DNA of 64,000 bases from positions 5,319 to 69,318 of the forward strand of contig JAGXFY010000071.1 in NCBI GenBank assembly GCA_024636985.1. The letters are read 5' to 3'. The notes beneath the pieces are model-generated. The model did not search any database. It was not told the origin of the DNA and saw only the letters and a program-made list of their open reading frames with translations. The first letter of the stretch is position 1, and each line of letters opens with the position of its first letter. Both the position numbers and the translations under genes were made by a program. Positions 33,883 to 42,683 of this stretch are shown in pieces. The DNA comes from Petrocella sp024636985. Lineage in GTDB: Bacteria; Bacillota; Clostridia; Lachnospirales; Vallitaleaceae.

Positions 33883-34953
33883 ATGAACAAGTTTAAATCA
33901 TTAATTATTAATCCGGGCTCCACATCCACTAAAATAGCGATTTTTGAGGATGAAAATGAAATATATAGTAAAACAATTAGACATGATCCGGACGAGCTCA
34001 TAAAATACACAAGTATATTTTCACAATATCAATTTAGAAAAAAGACAATCCTAGATGCGCTAATAGAAGAAAAAATCGATATGAACACTTTAGATGTGAT
34101 TATTGGAAGAGGTGGTATGCTTAGACCACTAATTGGTGGTGTATATATAGTAAATGCTAAGATGTTACAGGATTTAGAATCTTGTAAATATGGAGAACAT
34201 GCTTCTAGTCTTGGTGCAAAGTTAGCATTAGAAATTGGAAATCCTCTTGATATTCCTTCTTATATTGTAGATCCAGTTGTTCTAGATGAGCTTGAGGAAA
34301 TTGCTCGCATATCTGGAATGCCAGAAATTAAAAGAAAGAGTATTTTTCATGCACTGAATCAAAAAGCAGTTGCTAGAAAAGCTGCGAAAGAATTAGGCTC
34401 TACTTATGAAAACCTCAATTTTGTTGTTGCTCACCTTGGGGGTGGAATATCTGTAGGTGCTCATGAAAAAGGTCGCTTGATTGATGTGAACAATGCAGTC
34501 GATGGAGATGGTTCTTTTTCACCTGAGAGAAGCGGTAGCGTGCCGATAGGTTCTATTGTACAGCTGTGTTATGAAGGAAAATATACCTATAATGAAATGA
34601 AAAAGAAAATAATAGGCAAGGGCGGACTTGTAGCCTATTTAGGTACATCAGATGGTAGAGAGGTAGAAAAGCGCATTGATCGTGGTGATGAGTATGCAAA
34701 ACTCATATATGAAGCGATGGCTTATCAAACGGCAAAAGAAATTGGTGCTTATGCAACCGTATTAAAAGGGAAAGTAGATGCAATTATTTTAACAGGTGGA
34801 TTGCTTTATGATAAAAATATAAAAAATTGGCTTTTAGAACGCGTCAATTATATTGCACCGATTAAGGTTTATCCTGGAGAAGATGAGATGGCTGCATTAG
34901 CCCAAGGTGGACTTCGGGTTTTACGAGGCGAAGAAAAACCCATCATCTACTAA
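33883..34953 (+). CDS. buk: butyrate-kinase-family carboxylate kinase
   Basis: 356 aa, the normal Buk length, from ATG 33883 after AAAGGAG; an open frame further upstream has no ribosome site. Acetate/butyrate-kinase fold: INPGSTSTKIAIF, GRGGMLRPL, HALNQKAVAR, VVAHLGGGISVGAH, NNAVDGDGSFSPERSG, ILTGGLLYD. It makes ATP from an acyl-phosphate. Where enteric operons have PduW, it probably acts on propionyl-phosphate from PduL. A 147-base gap precedes it, with a hairpin (arms 33816-33825 / 33862-33869) ending just before the ribosome site. No shell-targeting helix is seen. Confidence 0.92.
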   Translation: MNKFKSLIINPGSTSTKIAIFEDENEIYSKTIRHDPDELIKYTSIFSQYQFRKKTILDALIEEKIDMNTLDVIIGRGGMLRPLIGGVYIVNAKMLQDLESCKYGEHASSLGAKLALEIGNPLDIPSYIVDPVVLDELEEIARISGMPEIKRKSIFHALNQKAVARKAAKELGSTYENLNFVVAHLGGGISVGAHEKGRLIDVNNAVDGDGSFSPERSGSVPIGSIVQLCYEGKYTYNEMKKKIIGKGGLVAYLGTSDGREVEKRIDRGDEYAKLIYEAMAYQTAKEIGAYATVLKGKVDAIILTGGLLYDKNIKNWLLERVNYIAPIKVYPGEDEMAALAQGGLRVLRGEEKPIIY

Positions 34954-35057
34954 AATTATAATAATATATTCTAAGTGGGTTGAGGCGTTAAAACAATTTT
35001 TGAACCATTAACCTAGAATAGAGGGGCACATTAATTAATTGAAGGAGAGGAAATAAT

Positions 35058-35597
35058 TTGGACAGTAGCATAGGTTTATTTGAATTCTATTCAATCTCAG
35101 ACGGATTAAAAATGACAGACATTGTATTAAAAAGTTCAAATGTGCAGATCCATAGAAATGAAATCATTTGCCCTGGAAAGTATGCACTTCTTGTTAAAGG
35201 TGAGCTTAAGGCAGTAAGCAATGCTGTAACGAGAGCAAGAGATGAAAATATGGTTACAATGCTAAAAGCAGAGCTCATTTCAGATATTTCAAATAAAGTA
35301 TTTGAGGCCATTAACAGAAATGTAGTCTTAGAAAAGGCTGATTCAGTAGGTGTAGTAGAAACAAAAAACTACGTAATGTCACTCGTTTTAGCGGATTTAA
35401 TGGTAAAAAATGCAAACATTACGATTCAGAAGATTCCAGATAGACTTGGTGTTGTTGGTAAAGGGCTCATTATTTATAGTGGATCAACCTCTGAGGTGAC
35501 TAGTGCTCATAATAGTGCGATTTCTTCTAAGTTTGCAGATAATATTATGAGTTCGAATATCATTTATAAACCTTCCTTCAACTATTTTAATATTTAA
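35058..35597 (+). CDS. second PduT-like trimeric shell protein
   Basis: 179 aa from TTG 35058 after GAAGGAGAGG. Two BMC domains (SSIGLFEFYSISDGLKMTDIVLKSSNVQIH; DSVGVVETKNYVMSLVLADLMVKNANITI). It keeps the pore cysteine as EIICPGKY near residue 37, so it too may carry an iron-sulfur cluster. The remainder has diverged considerably from the first PduT, so it is an old paralogue rather than a recent copy. Last gene of the pdu run. Confidence 0.88.
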   Translation: MDSSIGLFEFYSISDGLKMTDIVLKSSNVQIHRNEIICPGKYALLVKGELKAVSNAVTRARDENMVTMLKAELISDISNKVFEAINRNVVLEKADSVGVVETKNYVMSLVLADLMVKNANITIQKIPDRLGVVGKGLIIYSGSTSEVTSAHNSAISSKFADNIMSSNIIYKPSFNYFNI

Positions 35598-35723
35598 AAA
35601 TAGGTATTATTTACGGAATCAATGCCTTAGAAAAGCAAATTCTTATTGAAGCCACCGAGGATAAAGGATATAGTTGAAATGAAAACACTTAAAGAAGTAA
35701 TGGATTTACATCTTTAAAAGAGT

Positions 35724-35729
35724 TATAAT
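35724..35729 (+). promoter_or_regulatory. candidate -10 of the cobalamin operon
   Basis: TATAAT 33 bases before the riboswitch P1 stem. A -35 is not convincing (TGGATT at 35701-35706). No terminator was found after the pdu run, so readthrough into the riboswitch is also possible. Confidence 0.35.
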
Positions 35730-35761
35730 AATAGCAATACATGTAAAAAATTGAATAAAAT

Positions 35762-35931
35762 AATATAGGTGCCTTCGATTTGAAGGTTAAAAGGGAAAAC
35801 GGTGGAAATCCGTTACAGCCCCCGCTACTGTAAGTGGTAAAGAAGCTTTTGTAATATACCATTGAGCAAGATAGATTGCTTGAGAAGGTGAAAAGCGTGA
35901 TCATCCACAAGTCAGGAAACCTGCCTATATT
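35762..35931 (+). promoter_or_regulatory. cobalamin riboswitch controlling cbiM operon
   Basis: Eight-pair P1 stem AATATAGG (35762-35769) / CCTATATT (35924-35931). Inside are the class hallmarks: GGGAAAACGGTGGAAATCCG, ACAGCCCCCGCTACTGTAA (the B12-box region) near 35815-35833, and AAGTCAGGAAACCTGCC near 35909-35925. The class binds adenosylcobalamin or other cobalamins and lowers expression of biosynthesis genes. A terminator follows 71 bases later. Confidence 0.95.
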
Positions 35932-36001
35932 AAGATTAAGTATGAAGCTTTCGGAGGGAAAGACGATACCATATACTAGAGTTTCTCAAGAGTATATCGT
36001 T

Positions 36002-36028
36002 GAATCTTCGAATGAAGATTCTTTTTTT
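36002..36028 (+). terminator. riboswitch-linked intrinsic terminator
   Basis: GAATCTTC (36002-36009) / GAAGATTC (36014-36021), loop of 4, seven T. Just upstream ATATACT/AGTATAT (around 35973-35998) forms another stem that may act as an antiterminator partner. It would stop transcription before cbiM when cobalamin is bound. Confidence 0.85.
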
Positions 36029-36035
36029 GTTCTCT

Positions 36036-36150
36036 AGGAAAGTCATACTTTAGTATTGGGCCTTGAAGCGTGGCAGAATACGTCAAAGACCTTTCCTGTC
36101 GAATCGTTCAGAAATATGAGCAGAGCTCATAACGAAGCGAAGCTTCTTTT
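36036..36150 (+). other. structured leader between terminator and cbiM
   Basis: Three further potential stems lie in this 216-base gap: AGGAAAG (36036-36042) / CTTTCCT (36091-36097), enclosing ATACT/AGTAT; TATGAGC (36115-36121) / GCTCATA (36125-36131); and GAAGC (36134-36138) / GCTTC (36142-36146) followed by TTTT. No gene is seen. It may be a second regulatory layer or an RNA stabiliser. Confidence 0.35.
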
Positions 36151-36244
36151 CTTGATTGTATTTAGAAAGGATTATAACACCTAGAACGAAATTATTAATA
36201 AAAAAGTTGATACGAAGCAATTTGAAAATGGGAAGGAGATACCT

Positions 36245-36976
36245 ATGAAAAAAAAGAGACTAACCTTTGTTTTATTATTTATAACCATTCTACTTCAAGT
36301 GAAACCAGTATATGCCATGCATATTGCAGAAGGTTTTTTGCCTCTAAAGTGGAGCCTTTTTTGGTTTGCTTGTTCAGTGCCGATCGTTACGATGGGAATT
36401 TATAAGCTTAGTAAAAGAATACAAAAAAATCCTGAACAAAAAATGTTGGTCGGCGTAAGTGGTGCATTCACATTTGTTTTATCTGCGTTAAAAATGCCAT
36501 CGGTCACAGGTAGTAGTTCACATCTATCAGGGGTAGCACTCGGAGCCATTTTATTTGGGCCTACAACAATGAGTGTGCTAGGAACAATTGTATTGCTGTT
36601 TCAAGCAATTCTTCTTGCACATGGAGGACTAACTACCTTAGGTGCAAATGTGTTTGCGATGGCAATCGTTGGCCCCGTAACGGCCTATTGGATCTATAAA
36701 GCGGGTATAAAAATGTGTTTGAATCGTTCCATGGCTGTGTTTGTTGCAACCTTTGTATGTAATATTTTCATCTATGGTACAACATCCATTCAGTTAGCCC
36801 TTGCTTTTCCAGGAGATAGTTTCCTTGCTTCAAGTATTAAATTTTTAACTATATTTGCAGTAACTCAAATACCATTGGCAGTGATTGAAGGTCTATTGAC
36901 AGTCATGATTTTTAATTTTTTAGTCAAGCATGAAAGTTTAGAATTAGAAAAAATGCTAATTGTCATAAAGGAGTAG
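36245..36976 (+). CDS. cbiM: cobalt ECF transporter substrate-binding component CbiM
   Basis: 243 aa with GAAGGAG upstream. A signal peptide is probably cleaved before MHIAEG (residue ~25), whose free Met-His N-terminus binds the metal in the CbiM/NikM family. Six or seven membrane segments follow, with SSSHLSG, HGGLTTLGANVFAMAIVGP and FPGD motifs. First gene of the 23-gene cobalamin run; works with CbiNQO to import cobalt(II). Confidence 0.95.
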   Translation: MKKKRLTFVLLFITILLQVKPVYAMHIAEGFLPLKWSLFWFACSVPIVTMGIYKLSKRIQKNPEQKMLVGVSGAFTFVLSALKMPSVTGSSSHLSGVALGAILFGPTTMSVLGTIVLLFQAILLAHGGLTTLGANVFAMAIVGPVTAYWIYKAGIKMCLNRSMAVFVATFVCNIFIYGTTSIQLALAFPGDSFLASSIKFLTIFAVTQIPLAVIEGLLTVMIFNFLVKHESLELEKMLIVIKE

Positions 36977-36980
36977 AATT

Positions 36981-37271
36981 ATGAAGAAGAATAAGAATCT
37001 AATATTTATGTTATTGATTTTAGCGTTATTCATTTTACCGTTTATAGTAGTGAATCAAGGAGAATTCGGAGGTACAGATCAAATTGCACTTGATGTGGTA
37101 ATGGAAATTGATCCGAATTATCAGCCAATAGCAGAAAATATCTTTGTACCGGCAAGTGGAGAAATTGAATCCATGCTATTTACTTTGCAAGGGGTTATAG
37201 GAGCAAGCTTCATTGGTTATTTTATAGGTAAGAAAAGAGCCGATTATAAAAGAAAGCATTCTGCAGGGTGA
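36981..37271 (+). CDS. cbiN: cobalt transport protein CbiN
   Basis: 96 aa. It has two membrane helices (~6-23 and ~68-85) with an extracytoplasmic loop between them containing FGGTDQIALDVVMEIDPNYQP, a clear CbiN pattern. It helps load cobalt into CbiM. Four bases after cbiM. Confidence 0.93.
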   Translation: MKKNKNLIFMLLILALFILPFIVVNQGEFGGTDQIALDVVMEIDPNYQPIAENIFVPASGEIESMLFTLQGVIGASFIGYFIGKKRADYKRKHSAG

Positions 37272-37276
37272 TATTA

Positions 37277-38038
37277 ATGGATCAATGGGCTTATGTAAAT
37301 AGGTTTAGTAATATTCATCCCTTTGAGAAGTTTTTTATAGCTATAGTAACGATGTTCTTAGTTCTTCTATGGGACAAACCAGTTTTTCAAGGATCTGTCT
37401 TAATCATAATGGGTATGGGTACAGTCCTTGGTGCAGGGATTCCTTTTAGAGTATATGTAAAATATATGACGATACCACTTTTGTTTATTTTTGTAACATT
37501 CCTATCGGTTTTGCTAGAAGTTCATACAGATCAAAAAGATTTTTTATATACGATAGAAATTTTTCATATGTTTGTTGGAATAAGCAAAGAGAGCATAGGC
37601 ATCGCAATAGCATTATTCTTTAGAAGTACGGCGACACTTGCATGTTTATATTTTTTAGCAATGACAACGTCAATGCAGGAACTCATTTATTTGTTAGAGA
37701 AATTTCATTGCCCATCCATTGTTACAGAGCTTATGGTATTGACATATCGTTTCATATTTGTTTTTTTGAAAACAACAAAAACAATTTATTATGCTCAAAG
37801 TACAAGACTAGGATATAAGGGATTTTTTAGAAGCTTAAAGTCATTTAGTATATTAAGCTCTGTCATGTTTGTAAAAGCCTATATGCAAGCGAAGGCATTA
37901 AATCAAGCAATTCTATCTAGAGGCTATCAAGGAACATTTCATCAGTTGATAAGTAAGCAAGCCATAAATACAAGAAGACTTACTATGATTATCATAGTAG
38001 AGATTGGACTTTGTATAATAGGCGGTATAAGCCCATGA
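37277..38038 (+). CDS. cbiQ: cobalt ECF transporter T component CbiQ
   Basis: 253 aa from ATG 37277, behind GGGTG; a GTG at 37268 overlaps that site and cbiN. It has membrane helices at ~20-60, 85-110 and 220-240, and a cytoplasmic coupling region with AQSTRLGYKGF and ALNQAILSRGYQG, the A-rich helices that grip the ATPase CbiO. Confidence 0.93.
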   Translation: MDQWAYVNRFSNIHPFEKFFIAIVTMFLVLLWDKPVFQGSVLIIMGMGTVLGAGIPFRVYVKYMTIPLLFIFVTFLSVLLEVHTDQKDFLYTIEIFHMFVGISKESIGIAIALFFRSTATLACLYFLAMTTSMQELIYLLEKFHCPSIVTELMVLTYRFIFVFLKTTKTIYYAQSTRLGYKGFFRSLKSFSILSSVMFVKAYMQAKALNQAILSRGYQGTFHQLISKQAINTRRLTMIIIVEIGLCIIGGISP

Positions 38039-38065
38039 GTTCGAAAAAATTTGGAGGATGTTCTT

Positions 38066-38938
38066 ATGAATGAAACAATATTGCAGGCTAGTCATCTTAG
38101 ATATCAATATGAAGATGGAACCTGTGCATTGAAAGACTTGAATATCCAAATTCAAAAAGGGAAAAAAACAGCGATTATTGGTGGAAATGGGGCAGGAAAG
38201 TCTACTTTATTTTTGAATTTTAACGGTGTTTTAAGACCAAAGAAAGGACAAATTCTCTTTAATGGAAAAGTTGTTAAAAGCGACAAAAAAAGTATAAATG
38301 ATTTAAGGCAAAAAGTAGGGCTCGTCTTTCAAGAACCCGATCATCAAATATTTTCATCTAGTATTTACCAAGAAATTGCGTTTGGTCCTTTGAATTTTGG
38401 ATTGTCCAAGGAAGTTGTTCGTTGTCGAGTTGAAAGGGTTATGGAAGAAATGCAACTTACACACCTAAAAGACAAGCCTACCCACTTTTTAAGCTATGGA
38501 CAGAAGAAACAAGTAGCGATTGCTTCCATTTTGGTTATGGAACCAGAAGTGATTATTCTAGATGAACCAACAGCAGGTTTAGACCCTATGCATGTCAACA
38601 AATTGTTACGACTTCTGGAGGTATTAAGTGAGAAAGGGATTACCTTAATAATTGCAACTCATGATGTGAATTTTGCCTATAGTTGGGCGGATTGTATACA
38701 TGTTATGCAAGAAGGTCAATTGATTCGATCGGGTTCGCCACAAGAGATATTAATGGATGAACACGTGTTAGAAGCATCAAATATGGAGATGCCTTATATA
38801 ATTGAGCTTATGAAAAAGTATTTTCGAGGTAGCCAACTTTTTGAGGAAGACTTACCAAGGACAATCGATGAACTTGTACAAACAATAAAAGGAGGGTTGA
38901 TCAGTGGCAGAAATGAAAAAGGCAATATTAGTAGTTAG
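38066..38938 (+). CDS. cbiO: cobalt ECF transporter ATPase CbiO
   Basis: 290 aa from ATG 38066 after TTGGAGG. ABC ATPase: Walker A GGNGAGKST (39-47), Q-loop FQEPDHQIF, signature LSYGQKKQVAIA, Walker B VIILDEPTAGLD and the switch His in ATHD. It powers cobalt uptake through CbiMNQ. The end overlaps cbiK by 35 bases. Confidence 0.95.
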   Translation: MNETILQASHLRYQYEDGTCALKDLNIQIQKGKKTAIIGGNGAGKSTLFLNFNGVLRPKKGQILFNGKVVKSDKKSINDLRQKVGLVFQEPDHQIFSSSIYQEIAFGPLNFGLSKEVVRCRVERVMEEMQLTHLKDKPTHFLSYGQKKQVAIASILVMEPEVIILDEPTAGLDPMHVNKLLRLLEVLSEKGITLIIATHDVNFAYSWADCIHVMQEGQLIRSGSPQEILMDEHVLEASNMEMPYIIELMKKYFRGSQLFEEDLPRTIDELVQTIKGGLISGRNEKGNISS

Positions 38939-39683
38939 CTTTGGAAGTAGTGTTGAGTCAGCAAGAGTAAAAGCTATTCAAAAAGTTGAAGCGTTGATGA
39001 TGAGAACTTTTGACAAATATCAAGTTGAAAGCGCCTTTACTTCAAATAGAATCATAAAAAAGTTAAAAAAAGAAGAAGGGATTGTTATTAATACGCCAGA
39101 AGAAGCACTGCAAAAAATAATCGGACAAGGTTTTCAAGAAATTATCATCCAACCCTTGCATATTATTGCGGGTTACGAATTTGATAAAATTAAAAAAACA
39201 ATGATGGACAATAAAAATCCGAATATTGACATAAAGCTAGGAAAGCCATTGCTATTTGAAGAAACAGACTATTTAAAGGTTGTAGAAGCTCTTAAAACCC
39301 AGTTGCCAGACGAAAAGGAAGAACAGGTCGTTATTCTAATAGGACATGGGACAAATCACTTGGCAAATGGGTGCTATGAGAAATTACAAGATTATTTAAA
39401 GGATAAGACATTACCGGTTTTTGTAGGAACAATAGAAGAGGGTGTAGACCCGATGATTGCCAAATTGAAAGCTAGTAAATACAAAGAGGTCTTTTTGATT
39501 CCATTCTTATTAGTAGCTGGAGAACATGTTCAAAATGACTTGTTAGGTGAGGACCAGCATTCCTGGAAAAGTAAGTTGATTTTCAACGGTTATTCCGTAA
39601 AAGCTTATCACAGAGGCTTAGGGGAGAATCCAGCTTTTCAAGATTTATATATTCAACGCGTCAAAGAATTAATGATGGGATAA
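38904..39683 (+). CDS. cbiK: sirohydrochlorin cobaltochelatase CbiK
   Basis: 259 aa from GTG 38904, after AAAGGAGGG, overlapping cbiO by 35 bases. It has the CbiK-type chelatase pattern: AILVVSFGSSVESAR at the start, IIIQPLHIIAGYEF (~83), ILIGHGTNH with a metal-ligand His (~149), and PFLLVAGEHVQNDL with the second His (~208). It inserts cobalt into sirohydrochlorin, the committed step of the anaerobic (early cobalt) B12 route. Confidence 0.93.
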   Translation: MAEMKKAILVVSFGSSVESARVKAIQKVEALMMRTFDKYQVESAFTSNRIIKKLKKEEGIVINTPEEALQKIIGQGFQEIIIQPLHIIAGYEFDKIKKTMMDNKNPNIDIKLGKPLLFEETDYLKVVEALKTQLPDEKEEQVVILIGHGTNHLANGCYEKLQDYLKDKTLPVFVGTIEEGVDPMIAKLKASKYKEVFLIPFLLVAGEHVQNDLLGEDQHSWKSKLIFNGYSVKAYHRGLGENPAFQDLYIQRVKELMMG

Positions 39684-39718
39684 TCAAAATACTCAAGAAA
39701 TAAACAGGAGGACTTAAA

Positions 39719-40357
39719 ATGAGCGATCAATATATTGAAGACCCCATGGAAATTGAAAGGAGAAGCTTTGAAATAATCCAAGAAGAGATGAACAATACCC
39801 AGCTTCCGCCTTTGAAACTCGCTATTGTAAAAAGGGTTATACATACGACGACAGATTTTATTTACGAGGATATTTTGTTATTTAAAGAAAATGTTGAAAA
39901 TATTTTACTTCATGCAGTTCAAAACGGATGCACAATCATTACAGATACAGAAATGATTAAATCAGGGATTAGTAAAAAGCTAGCAGATCAGTTGGGGGTC
40001 AAAATAGTTTGCTTTGTAGGAAGCCAAGAAGCAATAGACGAAGCAAAAAAACAAGGTATAACAAGATCTATGGCGGCAGTTGATATTGCAATGGCGCTAC
40101 CAGGTAAAAAAGTATTTGTGATTGGAAATGCCCCCACTGCCTTATATAGAATCATGGAATGGTGTTTAGATGGTAATCAAGGTATAGAAGCAGTTATAGG
40201 TGTTCCAGTAGGTTTTGTTGGCGCAGCTGAATCCAAAGAAGAACTATGGGGAAAAGCGCTTCCGTCAATCATTACGAAAGGAAGAAAAGGGGGAAGTACG
40301 ATAGCAGTTGCAATCATTAATGCAGTGATGAGAGAAGCGGTGAAATATAGTGGATGA
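39719..40357 (+). CDS. cbiC: cobalt-precorrin-8 methylmutase
   Basis: 212 aa with CAGGAGG upstream. CbiC/CobH motifs: MEIERRSFEII near the N-terminus, ADQLGVKIVCFVGSQEAIDEAKKQGITRSMAAVDIA, FVIGNAPTALYRI, IGVPVGFVGAAESKEEL. It moves the C11 methyl to C12 to give cobyrinic acid. The active-site His of other CbiC proteins (usually near residue 43) could not be placed with certainty; VIHTTTDF near residue 41 is the likely site. Overlaps cbiD by 8 bases. Confidence 0.94.
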   Translation: MSDQYIEDPMEIERRSFEIIQEEMNNTQLPPLKLAIVKRVIHTTTDFIYEDILLFKENVENILLHAVQNGCTIITDTEMIKSGISKKLADQLGVKIVCFVGSQEAIDEAKKQGITRSMAAVDIAMALPGKKVFVIGNAPTALYRIMEWCLDGNQGIEAVIGVPVGFVGAAESKEELWGKALPSIITKGRKGGSTIAVAIINAVMREAVKYSG

Positions 40358-41486
40358 AAGCAGATATCTTCTTAAGGGTGGAAAAAAATTAAGAACAGGG
40401 TACACATCAGGTTCTTGTGCAGCATCAGCCGCAAAAGCTGCTGCGTGGATGCTTAAAAATCAAAAAACTCTGGATCATATAACGATTGCCACACCAAAAG
40501 GATGGACTTTGAAACTTAATGTATGTAAACCAAGCTTCAATAAAATAGAAGCCTCTTGCTGTATCATTAAAGATTCAGGTGATGATCCGGATATCACCAA
40601 TGGCATGGAGGTGTGGGCGACGGTAAGTTTAAACGAGGGTACCAAAGTTATTATCATGGGAGGTCAAGGGGTTGGCAAAGTGACACAGAAAGGTTTGCAA
40701 ATTCCTGTAGGGCACCCAGCTATTAATCCAGTGCCTCTTTTGATGATTGAACAAGAAATAAGAAGTATTTATGAAGAACCTCAAGGCGTTACGGTGGTCA
40801 TACATTTACCAGAGGGTGAAGCTTTGGCAAAGAAGACCTTTAATCTTAAGCTAGGTATTATAGGCGGATTATCTATACTGGGCACCTCGGGAATTGTGGA
40901 GCCGATGTCAGAGGAGGCGTTAAAAGATACTATAACTCTAGAGCTTAAGGTATTAAAAGAAAAAGGATACAGAACGGTAGTGCTTGCACCAGGTAATATT
41001 GGAGAAAAGTTCTTAATGGACCACTTCGGTATGAGAAGCTTTAATATGGTAAAAATGAGCAATTACCTAGGCCATGCCCTTGAACAATGTGTCGCTTTAG
41101 ACTTCAAACAGGTTTTACTTGGAGGTCACCTTGGAAAACTGATCAAACCAGCTGGTGGAATTTATTTTACACATAATCGAGTGAGTTCTACGAGAATGGA
41201 AATACTAACAGCAAATTTAGTATTACTAGGCATGAAAAATGAAGATCTAGTTGCGATTATGAACTGTAGAACAACAGATGAAGCAATAGAAATCATTACG
41301 AAGACAGGTATGGAAGAAATCTATAAGTTGTTGGCCAATAAAGCGGCTGACAATTGTAAAGCGTATTGTTATGATCAATTAGAAATTGGTGTAGCCCTGT
41401 TTAGCATGAAGGGATTTTTGGCGGTGAGTGAAGGTTTCGAGCAGGTATGGGGGAATATTCAAAATGAATACAAAGAAAACAGTTAA
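40350..41486 (+). CDS. cbiD: cobalt-precorrin-5B C1-methyltransferase
   Basis: 378 aa from GTG 40350. The hallmark opening LRTGYTSGSCAASAAKAA (residues ~15-32) and the later DPDITNGMEVWA, VGKVTQKGLQIPVGHPAINP and GTSGIVEPMSEEAL motifs identify CbiD. It methylates C1 using S-adenosylmethionine in the ring-contracted intermediate and is specific to the anaerobic route. Confidence 0.96.
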   Translation: MDESRYLLKGGKKLRTGYTSGSCAASAAKAAAWMLKNQKTLDHITIATPKGWTLKLNVCKPSFNKIEASCCIIKDSGDDPDITNGMEVWATVSLNEGTKVIIMGGQGVGKVTQKGLQIPVGHPAINPVPLLMIEQEIRSIYEEPQGVTVVIHLPEGEALAKKTFNLKLGIIGGLSILGTSGIVEPMSEEALKDTITLELKVLKEKGYRTVVLAPGNIGEKFLMDHFGMRSFNMVKMSNYLGHALEQCVALDFKQVLLGGHLGKLIKPAGGIYFTHNRVSSTRMEILTANLVLLGMKNEDLVAIMNCRTTDEAIEIITKTGMEEIYKLLANKAADNCKAYCYDQLEIGVALFSMKGFLAVSEGFEQVWGNIQNEYKENS

Positions 41487-42099
41487 AATAGTTGGCATTG
41501 GTCCAGGTCATAAGGATTACATCTTACCCATTGCTTATAAAGCGGTTGAAGCCGTAGATTTAATAATTGGAGCCAGGAGACATTTGGAGATTTTTTCCAC
41601 TTACAATAAGGAAACCTATTGTTATGATAATAATTTGGAAGACGTCGTAAGCAAAATCAATGAAACCAGGAGCACAAAAAATATAATGATATTGGTTTCA
41701 GGAGATCCAGGGTTTTATAGCCTACTTGATTTTATACAAAAAAGAATTGGAAAAGAGGCGGTCGAAGTCATTCCTGGAATAAGTTCTTTTCAGTACTTTT
41801 TTAGTCAATTAAATAGAAGTTACAAAGAATATAAATTATTGAGTCTTCATGGACGTAATATAGATTTACATCAAAGCCTTCTAGAGGGCAAGGGCATATT
41901 TTTGTTGACAGATCATAAACATACACCATTAGAAATTGCAAAAAATTTAATGTCTTTAGGGTTTGGCAATTATAAAATGGCTGTAGGGGAAAATCTTTCT
42001 TACGAAAATGAACGAATTGAAGAAGGATGTGTTCAAGATTTTGTAGACAAAGATTTTCAAAACTTATGTGTGGTGGTGATTAATAATGATTTGGAATAA
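41464..42099 (+). CDS. cbiE: cobalt-precorrin-7 C5-methyltransferase
   Basis: 211 aa from ATG 41464 behind GGGGGA, overlapping cbiD by 23 bases. Tetrapyrrole-methylase fold: VKIVGIGPGHKDYILP, ADLIIGARR-like VDLIIGARRHLE, LVSGDPGFYSLLDF, VEVIPGISSFQYFFSQL, LSLHGR. It methylates C5; partner of CbiT, with which it is fused in many species (CobL). Overlaps cbiT by 14 bases. Confidence 0.93.
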   Translation: MNTKKTVKIVGIGPGHKDYILPIAYKAVEAVDLIIGARRHLEIFSTYNKETYCYDNNLEDVVSKINETRSTKNIMILVSGDPGFYSLLDFIQKRIGKEAVEVIPGISSFQYFFSQLNRSYKEYKLLSLHGRNIDLHQSLLEGKGIFLLTDHKHTPLEIAKNLMSLGFGNYKMAVGENLSYENERIEEGCVQDFVDKDFQNLCVVVINNDLE

Positions 42100-42679
42100 A
42101 CAGACACATGGTATACCAGATGAAGCATTTATTAGAGGTTCGATACCAATGACAAAATGCGAGAACAGAACAATCAGTTTGTCAAAATTACAACTGGAAA
42201 AAAACTCAAAAGTTTTAGATATCGGCTGCGGCACAGGAAGCGTTAGTATTGAATGTGGTATTTTGTGTTATGAAGGTGTTGTTATAGCCATAGATCAAAA
42301 TGAAGAAGCAGTTGCTTTGACACAGCAGAATGTGAGTGTATTTAATCTAAATAACGTTCATATTATTCATGGAAAAGCACCAGATGATCTTCCGGATGAA
42401 GAATTCGATAGAATTTTTTTGGGTGGTGGGAGTAGAGAAATTGAACCAATCATACAATATGTGAAAAAAAACTTAAAAATGCAAGGGATCTTTGTGGCAA
42501 ATACAATTTTGCTTGAGAGCACCTTTAAAATATTACAAGAGCTAGAGATGGAAGGTTTTAAAGAAATTAGCTGTACACAAATTCAAGTAACCAAGGCTTT
42601 GCAAGACCCAGGATGGATGATGAAAGCACTAAATCCAATCTACATTATTACAGCAATCAACCCAACGAGAGAGGAATAA
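42086..42679 (+). CDS. cbiT: cobalt-precorrin-6B C15-methyltransferase (decarboxylating)
   Basis: 197 aa. Class-I methyltransferase: GIPDEAFIRGSIPMTKCENR at the N-terminus is the CbiT signature, then SAM motif VLDIGCGTGSVSIE (~45), AIDQNEEAV and FLGGGSREIE. It methylates C15 and removes the C12 acetate carboxyl. Confidence 0.95.
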   Translation: MIWNKQTHGIPDEAFIRGSIPMTKCENRTISLSKLQLEKNSKVLDIGCGTGSVSIECGILCYEGVVIAIDQNEEAVALTQQNVSVFNLNNVHIIHGKAPDDLPDEEFDRIFLGGGSREIEPIIQYVKKNLKMQGIFVANTILLESTFKILQELEMEGFKEISCTQIQVTKALQDPGWMMKALNPIYIITAINPTREE

Positions 42680-42683
42680 TCAA

